From Pseudovibrio exalbescens DSM 16456 (GTDB lineage Bacteria; Pseudomonadota; Alphaproteobacteria; Rhizobiales; Stappiaceae), in assembly GCF_000422785.1 (NCBI RefSeq), contig NZ_AUGS01000018.1, positions 1 to 64,000 on the forward strand: a stretch of DNA of 64,000 nt. Direction: 5' to 3'. The notes beneath the pieces are model-generated. The model was not told where the DNA came from. It made no database searches and saw nothing but the letters and a program-made list of their open reading frames with translations. Shown in pieces: positions 25,705-37,031 of this stretch. Positions within the stretch are counted from its first letter, which is position 1, and the number at the start of each line of letters is the position of its first letter. A program made the translations under genes and the position numbers.

Positions 25705-26170
25705 CCCATCCACGCCCAACTGGAATCCTGAGGTTGGAACGGGTCTTCAACTATATGCATACAAAAAAAGCAGCTTGAAGCTGCTTTGAGTGAGAGGGTC
25801 GATGTCAGCTGGGGGCGCTGCTTCTTGTAGTTTCCCTGACCACGTGCTTTATCTTTTAATTCTTTGTGACGATCAGTAGATTTAGACTAGTAACAATTCG
25901 AATGTGGCGCAAGAAAAATCTGTAAAACTATGCCTATGCATATTATTCGGTCACTTTATGATCAGGTCGCTTACTTTTCATAAACTCTTTCTCCAGCGTG
26001 AAACTCTGAGTTAAGCGCCCGGGAAAACCTTTAGAACAGAACTGACTAAGGGAGCCTTTAGTTTCATTGAGCATATCGTGCCACAAAATAATATATAAAG
26101 GCTTATAAACGACATTTTATTCTAAAGTTGAACAGCGTTCGACACCATATCAAACGGGAGGGAATCACTC
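25705..26170. other. 466-base intergenic region with a minus-strand terminator hairpin
   Basis: AAAGCAGCT (25767-25775) and AGCTGCTTT (25779-25787) form a stem. On the minus strand it is followed by seven T, so it looks like the terminator of a minus-strand transcript. No minus-strand gene ends here; the next feature to the right is the plus-strand VOC gene. A small RNA encoded between about 25765 and 25930 on the minus strand would explain it. The rest is AT-rich leader of the VOC gene. Confidence 0.45.
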
Positions 26171-26524
26171 ATGAGCCAAAACAACCGGATCAACTACATC
26201 GAATTTCCCGCAAAAGAGCTTGAACCAATCAAGAGCTTCTACACTGATGTGTTTGGCTGGACTTTCACGGACTACGGAGACGCCTATTCGGCGTTTAGTG
26301 ATGGCGCATTGAACGGCGGATTTTACAAGGCGGACATCGCTTCATCCGCACAAGATGGCGCGGCTTTGGTGGTGTTGTATGCGGATGAGTTGGAAGATGC
26401 GATGGCCCGCGTCGAACATCACGGCGGCAAGGTTGTCAAAGACATCTTCGACTTCCCCGGAGGACGCCGCTTTCATTTCCAAGACCCTTCAGGCAATGAG
26501 CTGAGTGTCTGGTCCGACAAGTAG
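26171..26524 (+). CDS. VOC (glyoxalase/bleomycin-resistance fold) family protein
   Basis: The 117-residue protein starts at ATG 26171 behind GGGAGG. It opens NRINYIEFPAKELEPIKSFY and has FYTDVFGWTFTDYGD and FPGGRRFHFQDPSGNELSVW, the pattern of single-domain VOC proteins. These bind a metal and act on small electrophiles or dihydroxy compounds. There is no operon partner. Substrate is unknown. Confidence 0.85.
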   Translation: MSQNNRINYIEFPAKELEPIKSFYTDVFGWTFTDYGDAYSAFSDGALNGGFYKADIASSAQDGAALVVLYADELEDAMARVEHHGGKVVKDIFDFPGGRRFHFQDPSGNELSVWSDK

Positions 26525-26534
26525 TCTACAGCGC

Positions 26535-27800
26535 TTAAATCGGGTCGGAATGCATCTTTTCGGCACTGATGAAAATAACGAGGGCGGTCGCGCCCAGCAT
26601 GCCAAAGCCCAAGACGATCGGAAGCAGGCTGCCCTCGTAAAACGAGCCGATGATCATGGCCAGAAACAGCCCCACAAAGGTGGAGATACTGCCTACCATT
26701 GTTGCAGCGGTACCGGCCACATGCCCCAGCGGCTCCATTGCCAGTGCATTCAGGTTGCCGAACAACAGAGGCAGAAAGAAAAACGTCGTCGCCAGGTAGA
26801 TCAGAAACGACCACAACGGGGGCTGGCCGCCCGTCAGCATCACAGGTCCAAGATATAAAAGGGCGCTGGTCATAACCCCGGTCAACGCCACCTTACACAG
26901 CAACTGCATGCCAAAACGACGCACGATGCGCCCGTTCACGAACGATGCCGCGCCAAAGATCAGTGCCAGTGAGGAAAAGTACACGGGGAACAAAGCACCA
27001 ACACCATAGATCCCATCAAAAATCGGCTGCGCCGTCGACAAATAAGTCATGAAGCTGGCGAAAACAAAACCGGCCCCCACCGTATACAGCATGGCCGCGC
27101 GGCATTTGATGATTTCTCGAGCCGCATAGGACAGAGACGCCAGCGAGACCGGACGCCGGTGTTCCGGATGCAATGTCTCGGGTTGGCGCACCGCCAGCCA
27201 CAAGGTGGCTACCGTCGCCTGCACCAGCATGGCATAAAAAATCGTGGGCCAATGCGCCAGCATCAGGGTCAGCTGACCCATGAGCGGCGCGATCGCGGGC
27301 ACCGCAATGAACACAGACATGACAAAGGAAGTGATGCGCGCCATTTCCCGCCCTGAATACTGATCGCGGATCAAGGCAATGATGACGACCTTTGGCGCCG
27401 CTGCGCCCACGCCTTGCAAGAACCGCCCCACCAGCATCACCGGCAAGCTGGTTGCCTGCGAAGCCAACACGGCTCCGGCCACAAACACGCCCATTCCGAT
27501 GTAAATCGCCGTCTTCCGGCCAATGCTGTCAGACACAGGGCCGAACACCAACTGTCCAATGGACATGCCCAGAAACACAAAGGTCACGAGAAACTGCAGA
27601 TGGTTCATGTCCGCCACGCCGAGATCCGACTTGATCTGCGGAAAAGCAGGCAGCACCGCATCTACGGCCAACGCCACCAGAGAGGTCAGAAGGGCCATCA
27701 AACCCACAAATTCGGCAATACCGAGCGGCTTACGGTCGGAGGTAACGGCTGGATACATGAGCGACTTCAGATCGAGAATAGATAAAAAGTAAGGAAGCAT
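26535..27800 (-). CDS. Bcr/CflA-type MFS drug exporter
   Basis: Up to 421 residues; Met15 (nt 27758) is an alternative start. Twelve membrane spans are expected. Family features include VDAVLPAFPQIKSDLG after the first span, the motif-A loop GPVSDSIGRKTAIYIG (about 87-102) and GRFLQGVGAAAPKVVIIALIRD (about 127-148), all typical of the Bcr/CflA drug:H+ antiporter group. It converges on the VOC gene with an 11-base gap. The substrate is probably a drug or sulfonamide-like compound. Confidence 0.88.
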   Translation of the reverse strand: MLPYFLSILDLKSLMYPAVTSDRKPLGIAEFVGLMALLTSLVALAVDAVLPAFPQIKSDLGVADMNHLQFLVTFVFLGMSIGQLVFGPVSDSIGRKTAIYIGMGVFVAGAVLASQATSLPVMLVGRFLQGVGAAAPKVVIIALIRDQYSGREMARITSFVMSVFIAVPAIAPLMGQLTLMLAHWPTIFYAMLVQATVATLWLAVRQPETLHPEHRRPVSLASLSYAAREIIKCRAAMLYTVGAGFVFASFMTYLSTAQPIFDGIYGVGALFPVYFSSLALIFGAASFVNGRIVRRFGMQLLCKVALTGVMTSALLYLGPVMLTGGQPPLWSFLIYLATTFFFLPLLFGNLNALAMEPLGHVAGTAATMVGSISTFVGLFLAMIIGSFYEGSLLPIVLGFGMLGATALVIFISAEKMHSDPI

Positions 27801-27869
27801 TACTTAGCCGCTTCCTAAGGGGCAGATCAAGCGCTCGTTTTCGCATTCGTCAATTTGGTAAAAAGAAGC

Positions 27870-27894
27870 GCGGGGCGTTGCATTTTCGCCCCGC
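27870..27894 (-). terminator. Terminator of the galactonate dehydratase unit
   Basis: GCGGGGCG and CGCCCCGC form an 8-bp GC stem with a nine-base loop. On the minus strand it is followed by GCTTCTTTTT. It lies about 55 bases past the dehydratase stop. Confidence 0.85.
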
Positions 27895-27947
27895 ACGAGC
27901 TTTTCGTCAGGCAGATGCGGCCATAGGGCCAATGCACCTACTCGCCC

Positions 27948-29096
27948 TCACCATTCGGCAATGGACCCGTCTTCATGACGCCAGATCGGGTTTTTCCAAT
28001 TGCTGGCGTGCTTTGACCGATCTTCCACAAAGGCTTCGTTGATCTCGACACCGAGCCCCGGCTTGTCGAGAAGCGGCAGGTAGCCATCCACGATCTGAAG
28101 CGGAGAGGGATCGAGCAGATAGTCCAGTACATCATTGTCTTTATTGTAATGGATGCCCATGCTTTGCTCTTGGATGAACGCGTTGTGGGAGACAAAGTCC
28201 ACTGCGAGCGAGGCAGCCAGCGAGATCGGCCCCAGCGGACAATGGGGCGCGATCGCCACGTCATAGGCTTCTGCCATGGTCGCAATCTTGCGCCCTTCCG
28301 TGATCCCGCCACAATGGGACAGGTCCGGTTGGAGAATATCGACATAGCCGCGCTCAAGAACCTCGCGGAAATCATAGCGGGAGAACATGCGCTCCCCAGT
28401 TGCGATAGGATAGCAGACGTTCCCTGCGATCTCCGGCAACGAACGCAGATGCTCCGCCACAACCGGCTCTTCCACGAACATGGGCCGGAACGGCTCCAGT
28501 TCCTTGAGCAGGATCTTGGCCATGGGCTTGTGCACGCGCCCATGAAAATCAACGCCAATACCGACGCCCATCCCGACAGCATCACGCGCTTCGGCTATAC
28601 GAGCCACAGCGGCATCTATCTTTTCATAGCTGTCGATGATCGCCAGTTCCGGTGTGCCGTTCATCTTGAACGCGGTAAAGCCTCTGTCGACCACTTCCTT
28701 GGCTTGCCGGCCGATATTGTGCGGACGATCGCCGCCAATCCAGCAATACATCCGCATCTTGTCACGCACTGCCCCGCCAAGCAGTTCATGGACCGGCACG
28801 CCAAGCGCCTTTCCCTTGATATCCCAAAGGGCCTGATCAATTCCCGCCAGGGCGCTCATCAGAATTGGACCGCCCCGGTAAAATCCGCCGCGATACAACA
28901 TTTGCCAGATATCTTCGATCCGACGCGGATCCTTGCCGATGATGTAGTCCGAAAGCTCGTGCACAGCCGCTTCTACCGTTGCGGCCCGTCCTTCCAGCAC
29001 CGGCTCACCCCAGCCATGCACCCCTTCGTCCGTTTCGATTTTCACAAAGCACCAGCGCGGCGGCACGCGCCAGGTTTTCAGGCCTGTAATTTTCAT
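27948..29096 (-). CDS. dgoD: D-galactonate dehydratase (enolase superfamily)
   Basis: From ATG 29096 (GGAGAG upstream) the protein has 382 residues, the length of E. coli DgoD. It begins [15 protein letters not shown]. The metal ligands Asp183 (VDFHGR), Glu209 (FVEEP) and Glu235 (ATGERMF), the catalytic His185 and His285 (IAPHCPLGP) are all at the family positions. It removes water from D-galactonate to give 2-keto-3-deoxygalactonate. A GntR regulator is encoded upstream in the same direction, 78 bases away. The kinase and aldolase of the DeLey-Doudoroff route are not in the window. Confidence 0.93.
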   Translation of the reverse strand: MKITGLKTWRVPPRWCFVKIETDEGVHGWGEPVLEGRAATVEAAVHELSDYIIGKDPRRIEDIWQMLYRGGFYRGGPILMSALAGIDQALWDIKGKALGVPVHELLGGAVRDKMRMYCWIGGDRPHNIGRQAKEVVDRGFTAFKMNGTPELAIIDSYEKIDAAVARIAEARDAVGMGVGIGVDFHGRVHKPMAKILLKELEPFRPMFVEEPVVAEHLRSLPEIAGNVCYPIATGERMFSRYDFREVLERGYVDILQPDLSHCGGITEGRKIATMAEAYDVAIAPHCPLGPISLAASLAVDFVSHNAFIQEQSMGIHYNKDNDVLDYLLDPSPLQIVDGYLPLLDKPGLGVEINEAFVEDRSKHASNWKNPIWRHEDGSIAEW

Positions 29097-29174
29097 GGGT
29101 CGCTCTCCATGGTTCTGGGTCAACGTGGTTTGTGATGCCGGGCCGGTCTGAGCCCTGATTGTTTTGGTGGAGCC

Positions 29175-29939
29175 TCAAAGCACTGCGCGGTGCTTCATTG
29201 CGCCGATTGTTGGAACGGTCGCCATATCGCCAAGATCTTCCGCACTACGGCGCAGAATATCGCAAGAGGCCTGAAAAGCCGCTGCTGCATCCCGCAGGCG
29301 TACTGCTTCCAAGAATACACGGTGGAGCTCGATGCTCCCCACAATGTCGCTTTCCGCGCGGGTTGTTGTTTGGCGAATGCTGCTGAAGAACGCCGCGCGC
29401 AACGTTTTGGAGAACTGCTGCCAGATCAGGCTTTGCGAGGCGTGATAAAGGGCCACGTGCAGGTCAATATCCCACTCGCCGAAGTGCCGCCCTTTATGCA
29501 TCATACTGCCATTCTCATGGGCTCGGAGCATTCCTTCCCACGCGGTTTCAATGCGGGCAAGGTCCGCTGCCCGTGCCTTCAACGCGGCTTCCGCACACAC
29601 ATATGGTTCTGTCGTGGCCCGGAACCGGTAAAGCTCACGTGCAAACGGCAAATCAGAACTGCTGTATTCGGCCACCCAGTTTGCCACGGTGGACGACAGG
29701 ATCATCCACTCTTCATAGGGCTGCACGTGGGTGCCGTGACCGGACGTGCGGCTGATGATTCCAAATGAAACCAATTCGCCCAAACAACTGCGGATTGTGG
29801 ACCGGCTCACACCATGATGCTCACACAACTCCACTTCCTTGGGCAACACCTCTCCCGGCTTCAACTCTCCAGAAAACAAAGTATGCGCAAGGCTCTCCAG
29901 CACCTGCGACTTTCGATCAGAAGACCCTTTGTCTGCCAT
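29175..29939 (-). CDS. FadR-type GntR regulator, probable galactonate regulator
   Basis: ATG 29939 gives 254 residues. A start at 29984 would place a palindromic operator inside the coding region, so the shorter form is preferred. The N-terminal winged helix has LPKEVELCEHHGVSRSTIRS. The C-terminal FCD domain carries metal-binding His/Asp positions (FRATTEPYVCAE, DIDLHVALYHAS). DgoR-like proteins of this class repress galactonate genes. The gene is upstream of dgoD in the same direction, and a perfect palindrome lies just before the start. Confidence 0.9.
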   Translation of the reverse strand: MADKGSSDRKSQVLESLAHTLFSGELKPGEVLPKEVELCEHHGVSRSTIRSCLGELVSFGIISRTSGHGTHVQPYEEWMILSSTVANWVAEYSSSDLPFARELYRFRATTEPYVCAEAALKARAADLARIETAWEGMLRAHENGSMMHKGRHFGEWDIDLHVALYHASQSLIWQQFSKTLRAAFFSSIRQTTTRAESDIVGSIELHRVFLEAVRLRDAAAAFQASCDILRRSAEDLGDMATVPTIGAMKHRAVL

Positions 29940-29958
29940 AACCGACTCCCTTATATAT

Positions 29959-29978
29959 GACATACAATATTGTATGTC
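29959..29978. promoter_or_regulatory. Perfect 20-bp palindrome, operator of the GntR gene
   Basis: GACATACAAT is followed directly by its reverse complement, making an uninterrupted palindrome 20 bases before the GntR start. A further TGACATAT half-like sequence follows at 29979. The position fits autoregulation and control of dgoD. Confidence 0.75.
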
Positions 29979-30176
29979 TGACATATACGCAAGCGCTCAA
30001 ATCATTTGGTTTATCGACCAACCCTGCGATCCCTCGGAAATCGTCGAGGTCCCCACTGAGAACATAGGTAGCGAAAGACGACCTGAGCTCGGCCTCGAAC
30101 CCGGCGTTTCCTCGGGTTTCTTTCCTCAGTAGAGAATCGTAGCGTGGCGCGACGCTAACGACCGTTGAGGTGCCCG

Positions 30177-30551
30177 GTGATCCTCCCGATTAAACTGCTT
30201 GTTGCCTGCTGTATTCCTCTGGCCTTTGCCGGTTGCATGAGCGCAGAAGAGCGCCTGCCAAAAGCCTTCAGCACAACGGTTGCCATACCTCCCGGCGGTT
30301 ATCTTCTGACGGTTGCAACCACACCGATCGGCGCCAAGTGCCACATCGCTGGTCGCGCCAGCACGCTGTTGATTGATCCCACGCCGGGGTACATGGTCAT
30401 CCCGCCGGGGTACGAAAGAAGCGATCTCGTTTGCAAGGCGCCGGGCTACACCACCTTTCGCAGTGAATGGATTTCAGAACCCTATCCGGCGACCAACCGA
30501 ATTTTGATTGAGGTCCTGTTACAGCCAAATCAGCTTCCCGGCCCTACATGA
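30177..30551 (+). CDS. Small lipoprotein with a PEGA-like fold
   Basis: The start is GTG 30177 with GAGG at 30167-30170. The 124-residue protein has a lipoprotein signal with lipobox AFAGC, the Cys being about residue 20. The mature part contains VATTPIGAKCHIAG and the dipeptide-rich stretch VIPPGYERSDLVCKAPGY, with two Cys that could form a disulfide. Similar short lipoproteins with a PEGA-like beta fold are common in proteobacteria. No function is recognised. It precedes the urease genes but is separated by 240 bases. Confidence 0.7.
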   Translation: MILPIKLLVACCIPLAFAGCMSAEERLPKAFSTTVAIPPGGYLLTVATTPIGAKCHIAGRASTLLIDPTPGYMVIPPGYERSDLVCKAPGYTTFRSEWISEPYPATNRILIEVLLQPNQLPGPT

Positions 30552-30791
30552 TTACTTTTTGATCATCGATTAATTAATGCGCAAACCGACCCAGCCCTGC
30601 AAGGCCCCTCGCCTTCTTCTCCTGACGTCCCAACGCAACATTCCTCAATATAGTCAGCACCTTATGGACATTGAGCCAGCTCCCTTGAAACTGGCACACG
30701 AATTGCTGAAAGAGGATGACCGAAACGCGGTGTGAGGTGGGAGTGACGCTGCGTCGATCCTCGACACACGCCAACAAACAGACGGTGGCCC

Positions 30792-31664
30792 ATGACCCAA
30801 CCCAGCCTCGCACCCCGCGTAGATGAAACACCCGCTGCCCTCCAGCGCACGATTGGTGTCGGCCGCGTGGCGTTCAAGCCCGCCCCTTCCGATAGGCCAG
30901 AGACGCGCGCGACCCGTTTGGAAACTCTATATCAGGAAGGCGCTGCAAAGGTGCGCCTGCCCAAAGTCTATAGCGACATGGCCGAGGCTGTGCTGATCAA
31001 CACCAGCGGCGGCCTCACGGGCGGGGATGTTCTGGACTGGTCCGTTGAGGCGGGAGTGAATACCCGCTCCGTTCTGACAACTCAAGCCTGCGAGAAAATC
31101 TACCGGGCCAACGAAGGCACTGCCAACGTCACCTCGTTCCTGTCTCTGGACAAGGGCGCGGAACTGCACTGGCTGCCTCAGGAAACCATCTTGTTTGACC
31201 GCTCCTCCCTATCGCGTCAGTTGCACGTGCACATGGCGCAGGATGCTCGCTTTCTCGCGGTCGAGGCGGTCATTCTGGGCCGCGATGCCATGGGTGAGCA
31301 GGTGACCGAAGCCCATTTCAGCGACCGCTGGCGCATTCACCGTGGCGGCAAGCTTGTTCATGCCGATGATCTTTTGCTCTCCGGCAAGGTCAGTGAAATC
31401 GCAGCAGGCAGCAGCACTCTGGCCAGCCAGCGGGCATTTGCCTCCGTTGTTTATGTGGGGCCGGAAGATCAAGAAGTGCTCGAGACGTGGTGCGCCAAGC
31501 TGCGTCCGAAAGCGCCGGACATGTCGTTCGGCGTGAGCGCTTTCAATGGAAAGATCACCGCCCGTCTCACAGCGATAGATGGCTTTGCGCTACGTCAGAA
31601 ACTGATCCCGTTTCTGCAGGGTCTGCGCCCTGACCAACCATTGCCCAAGCTTTGGAGTTTGTAA
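30792..31664 (+). CDS. ureD: Urease accessory protein UreD
   Basis: The 290-residue UreD/UreH scaffold holds apo-urease together with UreF and UreG during nickel insertion. Family landmarks are EGAAKVRLPKVY, LINTSGGLTGGD (about 69-80) and TTQACEKIYRA (about 96-106). It is the first gene of the urease operon, 9 bases before ureA. Confidence 0.95.
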   Translation: MTQPSLAPRVDETPAALQRTIGVGRVAFKPAPSDRPETRATRLETLYQEGAAKVRLPKVYSDMAEAVLINTSGGLTGGDVLDWSVEAGVNTRSVLTTQACEKIYRANEGTANVTSFLSLDKGAELHWLPQETILFDRSSLSRQLHVHMAQDARFLAVEAVILGRDAMGEQVTEAHFSDRWRIHRGGKLVHADDLLLSGKVSEIAAGSSTLASQRAFASVVYVGPEDQEVLETWCAKLRPKAPDMSFGVSAFNGKITARLTAIDGFALRQKLIPFLQGLRPDQPLPKLWSL

Positions 31665-31673
31665 GGAGATCCA

Positions 31674-31976
31674 ATGAACCTCACCCCTCGGGAAAAGGAC
31701 AAACTGCTTGTGGCCATGGCCGCCATGGTGGCCCGCGCTCGCCTTGAGCGCGGGGTCAAGCTCAACCATCCGGAGGCTGTTGCCATCATCACCGACTTTG
31801 TCGTTGAAGGGGCTCGTGATGGCCGTTCCGTGGCAGATCTCATGGAGGCCGGGGCCCACATCATCAAGCGAGAGCAGGTCATGGAAGGCATCCCGGAGAT
31901 GATCCATGACATTCAGGTGGAAGCTACCTTTCCGGACGGGGTGAAGCTGGTCACCGTTCATGAACCCATTCGTTAG
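31674..31976 (+). CDS. ureA: Urease gamma subunit
   Basis: The 100-residue protein has the invariant start [20 protein letters not shown] and the rest of the UreA pattern ([39 protein letters not shown]). It is the structural small subunit of urease, which hydrolyses urea to ammonia and carbamate in the cytoplasm. Separate A and B genes are the usual arrangement in Alphaproteobacteria. Confidence 0.97.
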   Translation: MNLTPREKDKLLVAMAAMVARARLERGVKLNHPEAVAIITDFVVEGARDGRSVADLMEAGAHIIKREQVMEGIPEMIHDIQVEATFPDGVKLVTVHEPIR

Positions 31977-32078
31977 GGTTTGGAATCACGAACTATTTTC
32001 CAGAAGGCAATGACAGAGGAAGGGCCTTTTTGACGCCATAACCATATCAACCGGCGCAGGCCCTCAAGAGGGGAACTG

Positions 32079-32657
32079 ATGAAAAAGCTGATGATACTCG
32101 CCACAACCATGGTCCTGGCAGGGGCAGTCCCGGCGCTGGCCCACACCGGACACGCTGAGACCTCCGGGTTTCTATCGGGGTTGATGCATCCCATTGGCGG
32201 TCTGGATCATATCCTCGCCATGGTCGCAGTGGGGGTTTGGGCAGCTCTCATAGGCGGGAAACGCAGTTATCTCTGGCCGATCTCGTTTGTTGGCGCAATG
32301 ATTGTCGGTTTTGCGCTCTCCGCCGTCGGCCTGTCTGTTCCCTTGATTGAACCAGGCATTCTTGCGTCTGTTGTGGTTCTTGGGCTCCTTGTCGCAGCCG
32401 CAGCCCCGGTTGCAAGCAGCATCGGCTGCGCCATCATCGCGCTTTTTGCCGTTTTTCATGGCGCAGCCCATGGGCTTGAAGCGCCGGGCGGAAGCCTGAT
32501 GGGATACGCGGTCGGCTTTGCCCTTGCCACGGCAGGCCTTCACATGGTTGGTCTTGGGTTTGGCACAATCGCCACCTCCTCCGCAGGCCGCTGGATATTG
32601 CGTTTTGCAGGCGGCGCCTCAGCAGCTGGCGGTCTTGCCCTTGCTTTTGCGGCGTGA
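32079..32657 (+). CDS. ureJ: HupE/UreJ family membrane protein, probable nickel permease
   Basis: The 192-residue protein has a cleavable signal (ending PALAHTGH) and about six membrane spans. The HupE signature HPIGGLDHILAMVAVGVWAA (about 37-56) and FAVFHGAAHGLEAPG (about 127-141) carry the metal-binding His residues. It lies between ureA and ureB, so supplying nickel for urease is the expected role. The 102-base gap before it is larger than elsewhere in the operon. Confidence 0.9.
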   Translation: MKKLMILATTMVLAGAVPALAHTGHAETSGFLSGLMHPIGGLDHILAMVAVGVWAALIGGKRSYLWPISFVGAMIVGFALSAVGLSVPLIEPGILASVVVLGLLVAAAAPVASSIGCAIIALFAVFHGAAHGLEAPGGSLMGYAVGFALATAGLHMVGLGFGTIATSSAGRWILRFAGGASAAGGLALAFAA

Positions 32658-32666
32658 GGAAGGCTC

Positions 32667-32972
32667 ATGATCCCCGGAGAAGTTATTGTCGCTCGTGGCG
32701 ACATCACCCTCAACGAGGGCGTAGACAGCATCACGCTCAAGGTGGCCAACACTGGCGACCGTCCGGTTCAGGTGGGCAGCCATTATCACTTTGCCGAGGT
32801 AAATGCCGCCCTCACCTTTGACCGAGAGGCCGCACATGGAAAGCGCCTCGACATTGCCCCCGGCACCGCCGTGCGCTTTGAGCCTGGGCAGACCCGCGAA
32901 GTGCACTTGATCTCCATTGGGGGCACGCAGACCATTCAGGGCTTCCAGATCAAACCAAGCGGAGGGGCGTGA
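32667..32972 (+). CDS. ureB: Urease beta subunit
   Basis: The 101-residue protein begins [18 protein letters not shown] and has [20 protein letters not shown] and [20 protein letters not shown], the full UreB pattern. It follows hupE by 9 bases and ends 2 bases before the ureC start. Confidence 0.97.
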   Translation: MIPGEVIVARGDITLNEGVDSITLKVANTGDRPVQVGSHYHFAEVNAALTFDREAAHGKRLDIAPGTAVRFEPGQTREVHLISIGGTQTIQGFQIKPSGGA

Positions 32973-32974
32973 CC

Positions 32975-34686
<1,712 letters not shown>

Positions 34687-34687
<1 letters not shown>

Positions 34688-35190
34688 TGTTTACTGCACA
34701 TACATACAAACGCGCCGGAGAGTATTCTGGCGAAATTCTGGGCACCGTCACGCTCTCCCATGACGAACGCCATCTGCGCCGCAAGGTCCTCACCACCGAT
34801 ACAGAGGTGAAAGTCCTGTTCGAAGTAGCTGATGCCGTCTCGTTTGATGAGGGCGACGCCATTGAAACAGAAGGCGGCACATTCGTCGTGATAAAGGCCG
34901 CTGTGGAGCCGCTTTACGAAGTCAAAGCCCGCGACGCCCTGCATCATGCCCAGCTGTGCTGGCATCTGGGGAACCGGCACCTGCCCTCGCAGATCGAGCT
35001 CTACCGCATCGTGATCCTCAAGGATCACGTCATCAAGGAAATGCTCGAAGGCCTCGGCGCGACCATCACCGAAATTGAAGGGGCGTTCTCACCGGTCCGC
35101 GGCGCTTATCACAAGTCCAACCGCAGCAGCTTTCATTCACACAGTCACGGCCACAGTCACCATCATTCGCATGACCACAGCCATGACTGA
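34687..35190 (+). CDS. ureE: Urease nickel chaperone UreE
   Basis: The 167-residue protein has the UreE peptide-binding domain (HDERHLRRKVLTTDTEVKVL, about 27-46) and the metal domain with YEVKARDALHHAQLCWHLGN (about 77-97). The C-terminal tail is rich in His ([19 protein letters not shown], 149-167), typical of nickel-storing forms. It delivers Ni2+ to UreG. TGATG overlap with ureC indicates translational coupling. Confidence 0.96.
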
Positions 35191-35869
35191 TCCAGATGGC
35201 CGAAGGGCGCTTTTGCGGCTGCTCACATGGCTGTCGCCTGCGATTCCGATTGGCGCATTCTCCTACAGTCACGGCGTGGAAACTGCCATAAATGCGGGGG
35301 TTATTCAAAGCGCAGAAACGGCCAAGGAGTGGCTGCAAGGCGTGCTCAACCATGGTTCGGGCTGGAACGATCTGCTGGTTTTGGGACAAAGCCATGCAGC
35401 TGCCACAGAAAACGACAGCGCCCGGCTGGCAGAGGTGAACAGCCTTTGCCTTGCCATGGCACCCAGTGCGGAACGCTATTTGGAAACACAGCGGCAGGGC
35501 ACAGCATTTCTCACCTACGCACAGCCGTGGATCGGGCAGTCAGACCCCATGGCAGCAGCGGTTGGAAAGAATGCCGCACTGCCAGTGGCGGTTGGGCTTG
35601 CAGCAGCGCGAACGCACATCCCCCTTGAGGAGTTGAAACTTGGCTACCTGCAGAGCTTCACCAGCAATCTGGTCTCGGTGTGCCTGCGCCTTGTGCCCCT
35701 TGGCCAATCGGAGGGCGTGCAATTGCTCGCCGATCTGGAACAAACCTTCGTCAACCTCACAGAGCGTTCACAGGGGGCCACTTTGGATGCTCTTGGGAGC
35801 GCTGCCATCCTGTCAGACATCGCCAGCATGGCGCATGAAACCGAACCTACAAGGATTTTTCGATCATGA
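35183..35869 (+). CDS. ureF: Urease accessory protein UreF
   Basis: ATG 35183 gives 228 residues; ATG 35171 is the alternative. The open frame begins earlier, within ureE, but the conserved start is [20 protein letters not shown] (about 9-28). [20 protein letters not shown] and [20 protein letters not shown] are also UreF features. It acts with UreD as the activation platform for UreG. It overlaps ureE by 8 bases and ureG by 4. Confidence 0.95.
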   Translation: MTDPDGRRALLRLLTWLSPAIPIGAFSYSHGVETAINAGVIQSAETAKEWLQGVLNHGSGWNDLLVLGQSHAAATENDSARLAEVNSLCLAMAPSAERYLETQRQGTAFLTYAQPWIGQSDPMAAAVGKNAALPVAVGLAAARTHIPLEELKLGYLQSFTSNLVSVCLRLVPLGQSEGVQLLADLEQTFVNLTERSQGATLDALGSAAILSDIASMAHETEPTRIFRS

Positions 35870-36501
35870 GCGGATCATACGGACCTTTGCGCGTCGGCAT
35901 TGGAGGGCCTGTTGGTTCAGGCAAAACCACGATGACGGAAAAGCTTTGCCTCGCCTTTCGCGATCAGTTTTCCATCGCTGTTGTGACCAACGACATCTAC
36001 ACCCGCGAAGACGCCACAGCGTTGGTGCGTGCGCAGGCCCTGCCTGAAGACCGGGTGCTGGGGGTAGAGACCGGCGGCTGCCCGCACACCGCCATTCGCG
36101 AAGACGCCACCATCAATCTGCAGGCCATTGATCAACTCATAGAGCGGCACCCCGATCTGGACATGGTCTTCATAGAAAGTGGCGGCGACAACCTGGCAGC
36201 CACCTTCTCCCCTGATCTTGCAGACATCACCCTCTATGTGATCTCCGTGGCGCAGGGCGAGGAGATCCCGCGCAAAGGGGGCCCCGGCATCGTGCGCTCC
36301 GACATGCTCATCATCAACAAAAAGGACCTTGCACCTTATGTGGCAGTCGACCTTGGCGTCATGGAGCGGGATGCAAAGAAAGTGCGTGCCAGCAAGCCGT
36401 TTTGCTTCACCGACCTGAAGCGCGGGGATGGGGTCGACGAGGTCGTGACCTTCCTCAAGGAAGTCGGCGGTCTGGTTGCAGTGACAGGAACCAACGATTG
36501 A
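35866..36501 (+). CDS. ureG: Urease GTPase UreG
   Basis: The 211-residue SIMIBI GTPase has the P-loop GPVGSGKTT (14-22), the metal-binding Cys-Pro-His motif [17 protein letters not shown] (about 66-82), a switch region [17 protein letters not shown] and the guanine-specifying INKKDL. It couples GTP hydrolysis to nickel transfer into UreABC. ATGA overlap with ureF. Confidence 0.97.
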   Translation: MSGSYGPLRVGIGGPVGSGKTTMTEKLCLAFRDQFSIAVVTNDIYTREDATALVRAQALPEDRVLGVETGGCPHTAIREDATINLQAIDQLIERHPDLDMVFIESGGDNLAATFSPDLADITLYVISVAQGEEIPRKGGPGIVRSDMLIINKKDLAPYVAVDLGVMERDAKKVRASKPFCFTDLKRGDGVDEVVTFLKEVGGLVAVTGTND

Positions 36502-37022
36502 TGCTGAACCTCAAGAAACTTGGCAGCGCAGATTTGCCGCTGGCATTGGAACCGCTCACTCAAACACTCCACGCAGCGGTTCACGCCGGTGCCAGCATCA
36601 GCTTCATCCTGCCGTTTACACCAGAAGCCGCCCGTCGCTTCTGGCAAGAAAAGGTCTTTCCCGGCGTTGAGGCGAACCGCTGTTTGTTGCTCTGCGCCTA
36701 TTGGGAGGAAGAGCTTGCAGGCACCGTTCAGCTTGACATCGACATGCCGCCCAATCAGGCCCACAGGGCAGAAGTGGCCAAACTGGTCGTGCATCCTTCC
36801 CACCGCCGCAAGGGTATTGCGTGCGGGCTCATGATCGCACTGGAAGAAGAAGCCCGCGCCCAAGGCAAGACCTTGATCACGCTGGACACCCGCACCGGGG
36901 ATAGCGCCGAGCCGCTCTATGCATCCCTCGGCTATGAAACGGCAGGCAGCATCCCAAACTTCGCCAAGGCCCCGGACAGCGACCGCCTCGACGCAACAAC
37001 GTTCATGTACAAGATCATCTAG
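36501..37022 (+). CDS. GNAT family N-acetyltransferase
   Basis: ATG 36501 overlaps the ureG stop (TGATG), so the 173-residue protein is the distal gene of the urease transcript. The acetyl-CoA binding motif is VHPSHRRKGIACGLMIALEE (about 96-115), followed by LDTRTGDSAEPLYASLGYET near 133-152, as in small GNAT enzymes. The acceptor is unknown. Genes of this type are sometimes carried at the end of urease operons without a known role in urease maturation. Confidence 0.88.
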   Translation: MLNLKKLGSADLPLALEPLTQTLHAAVHAGASISFILPFTPEAARRFWQEKVFPGVEANRCLLLCAYWEEELAGTVQLDIDMPPNQAHRAEVAKLVVHPSHRRKGIACGLMIALEEEARAQGKTLITLDTRTGDSAEPLYASLGYETAGSIPNFAKAPDSDRLDATTFMYKII

Positions 37023-37031
37023 ACACGAGCT

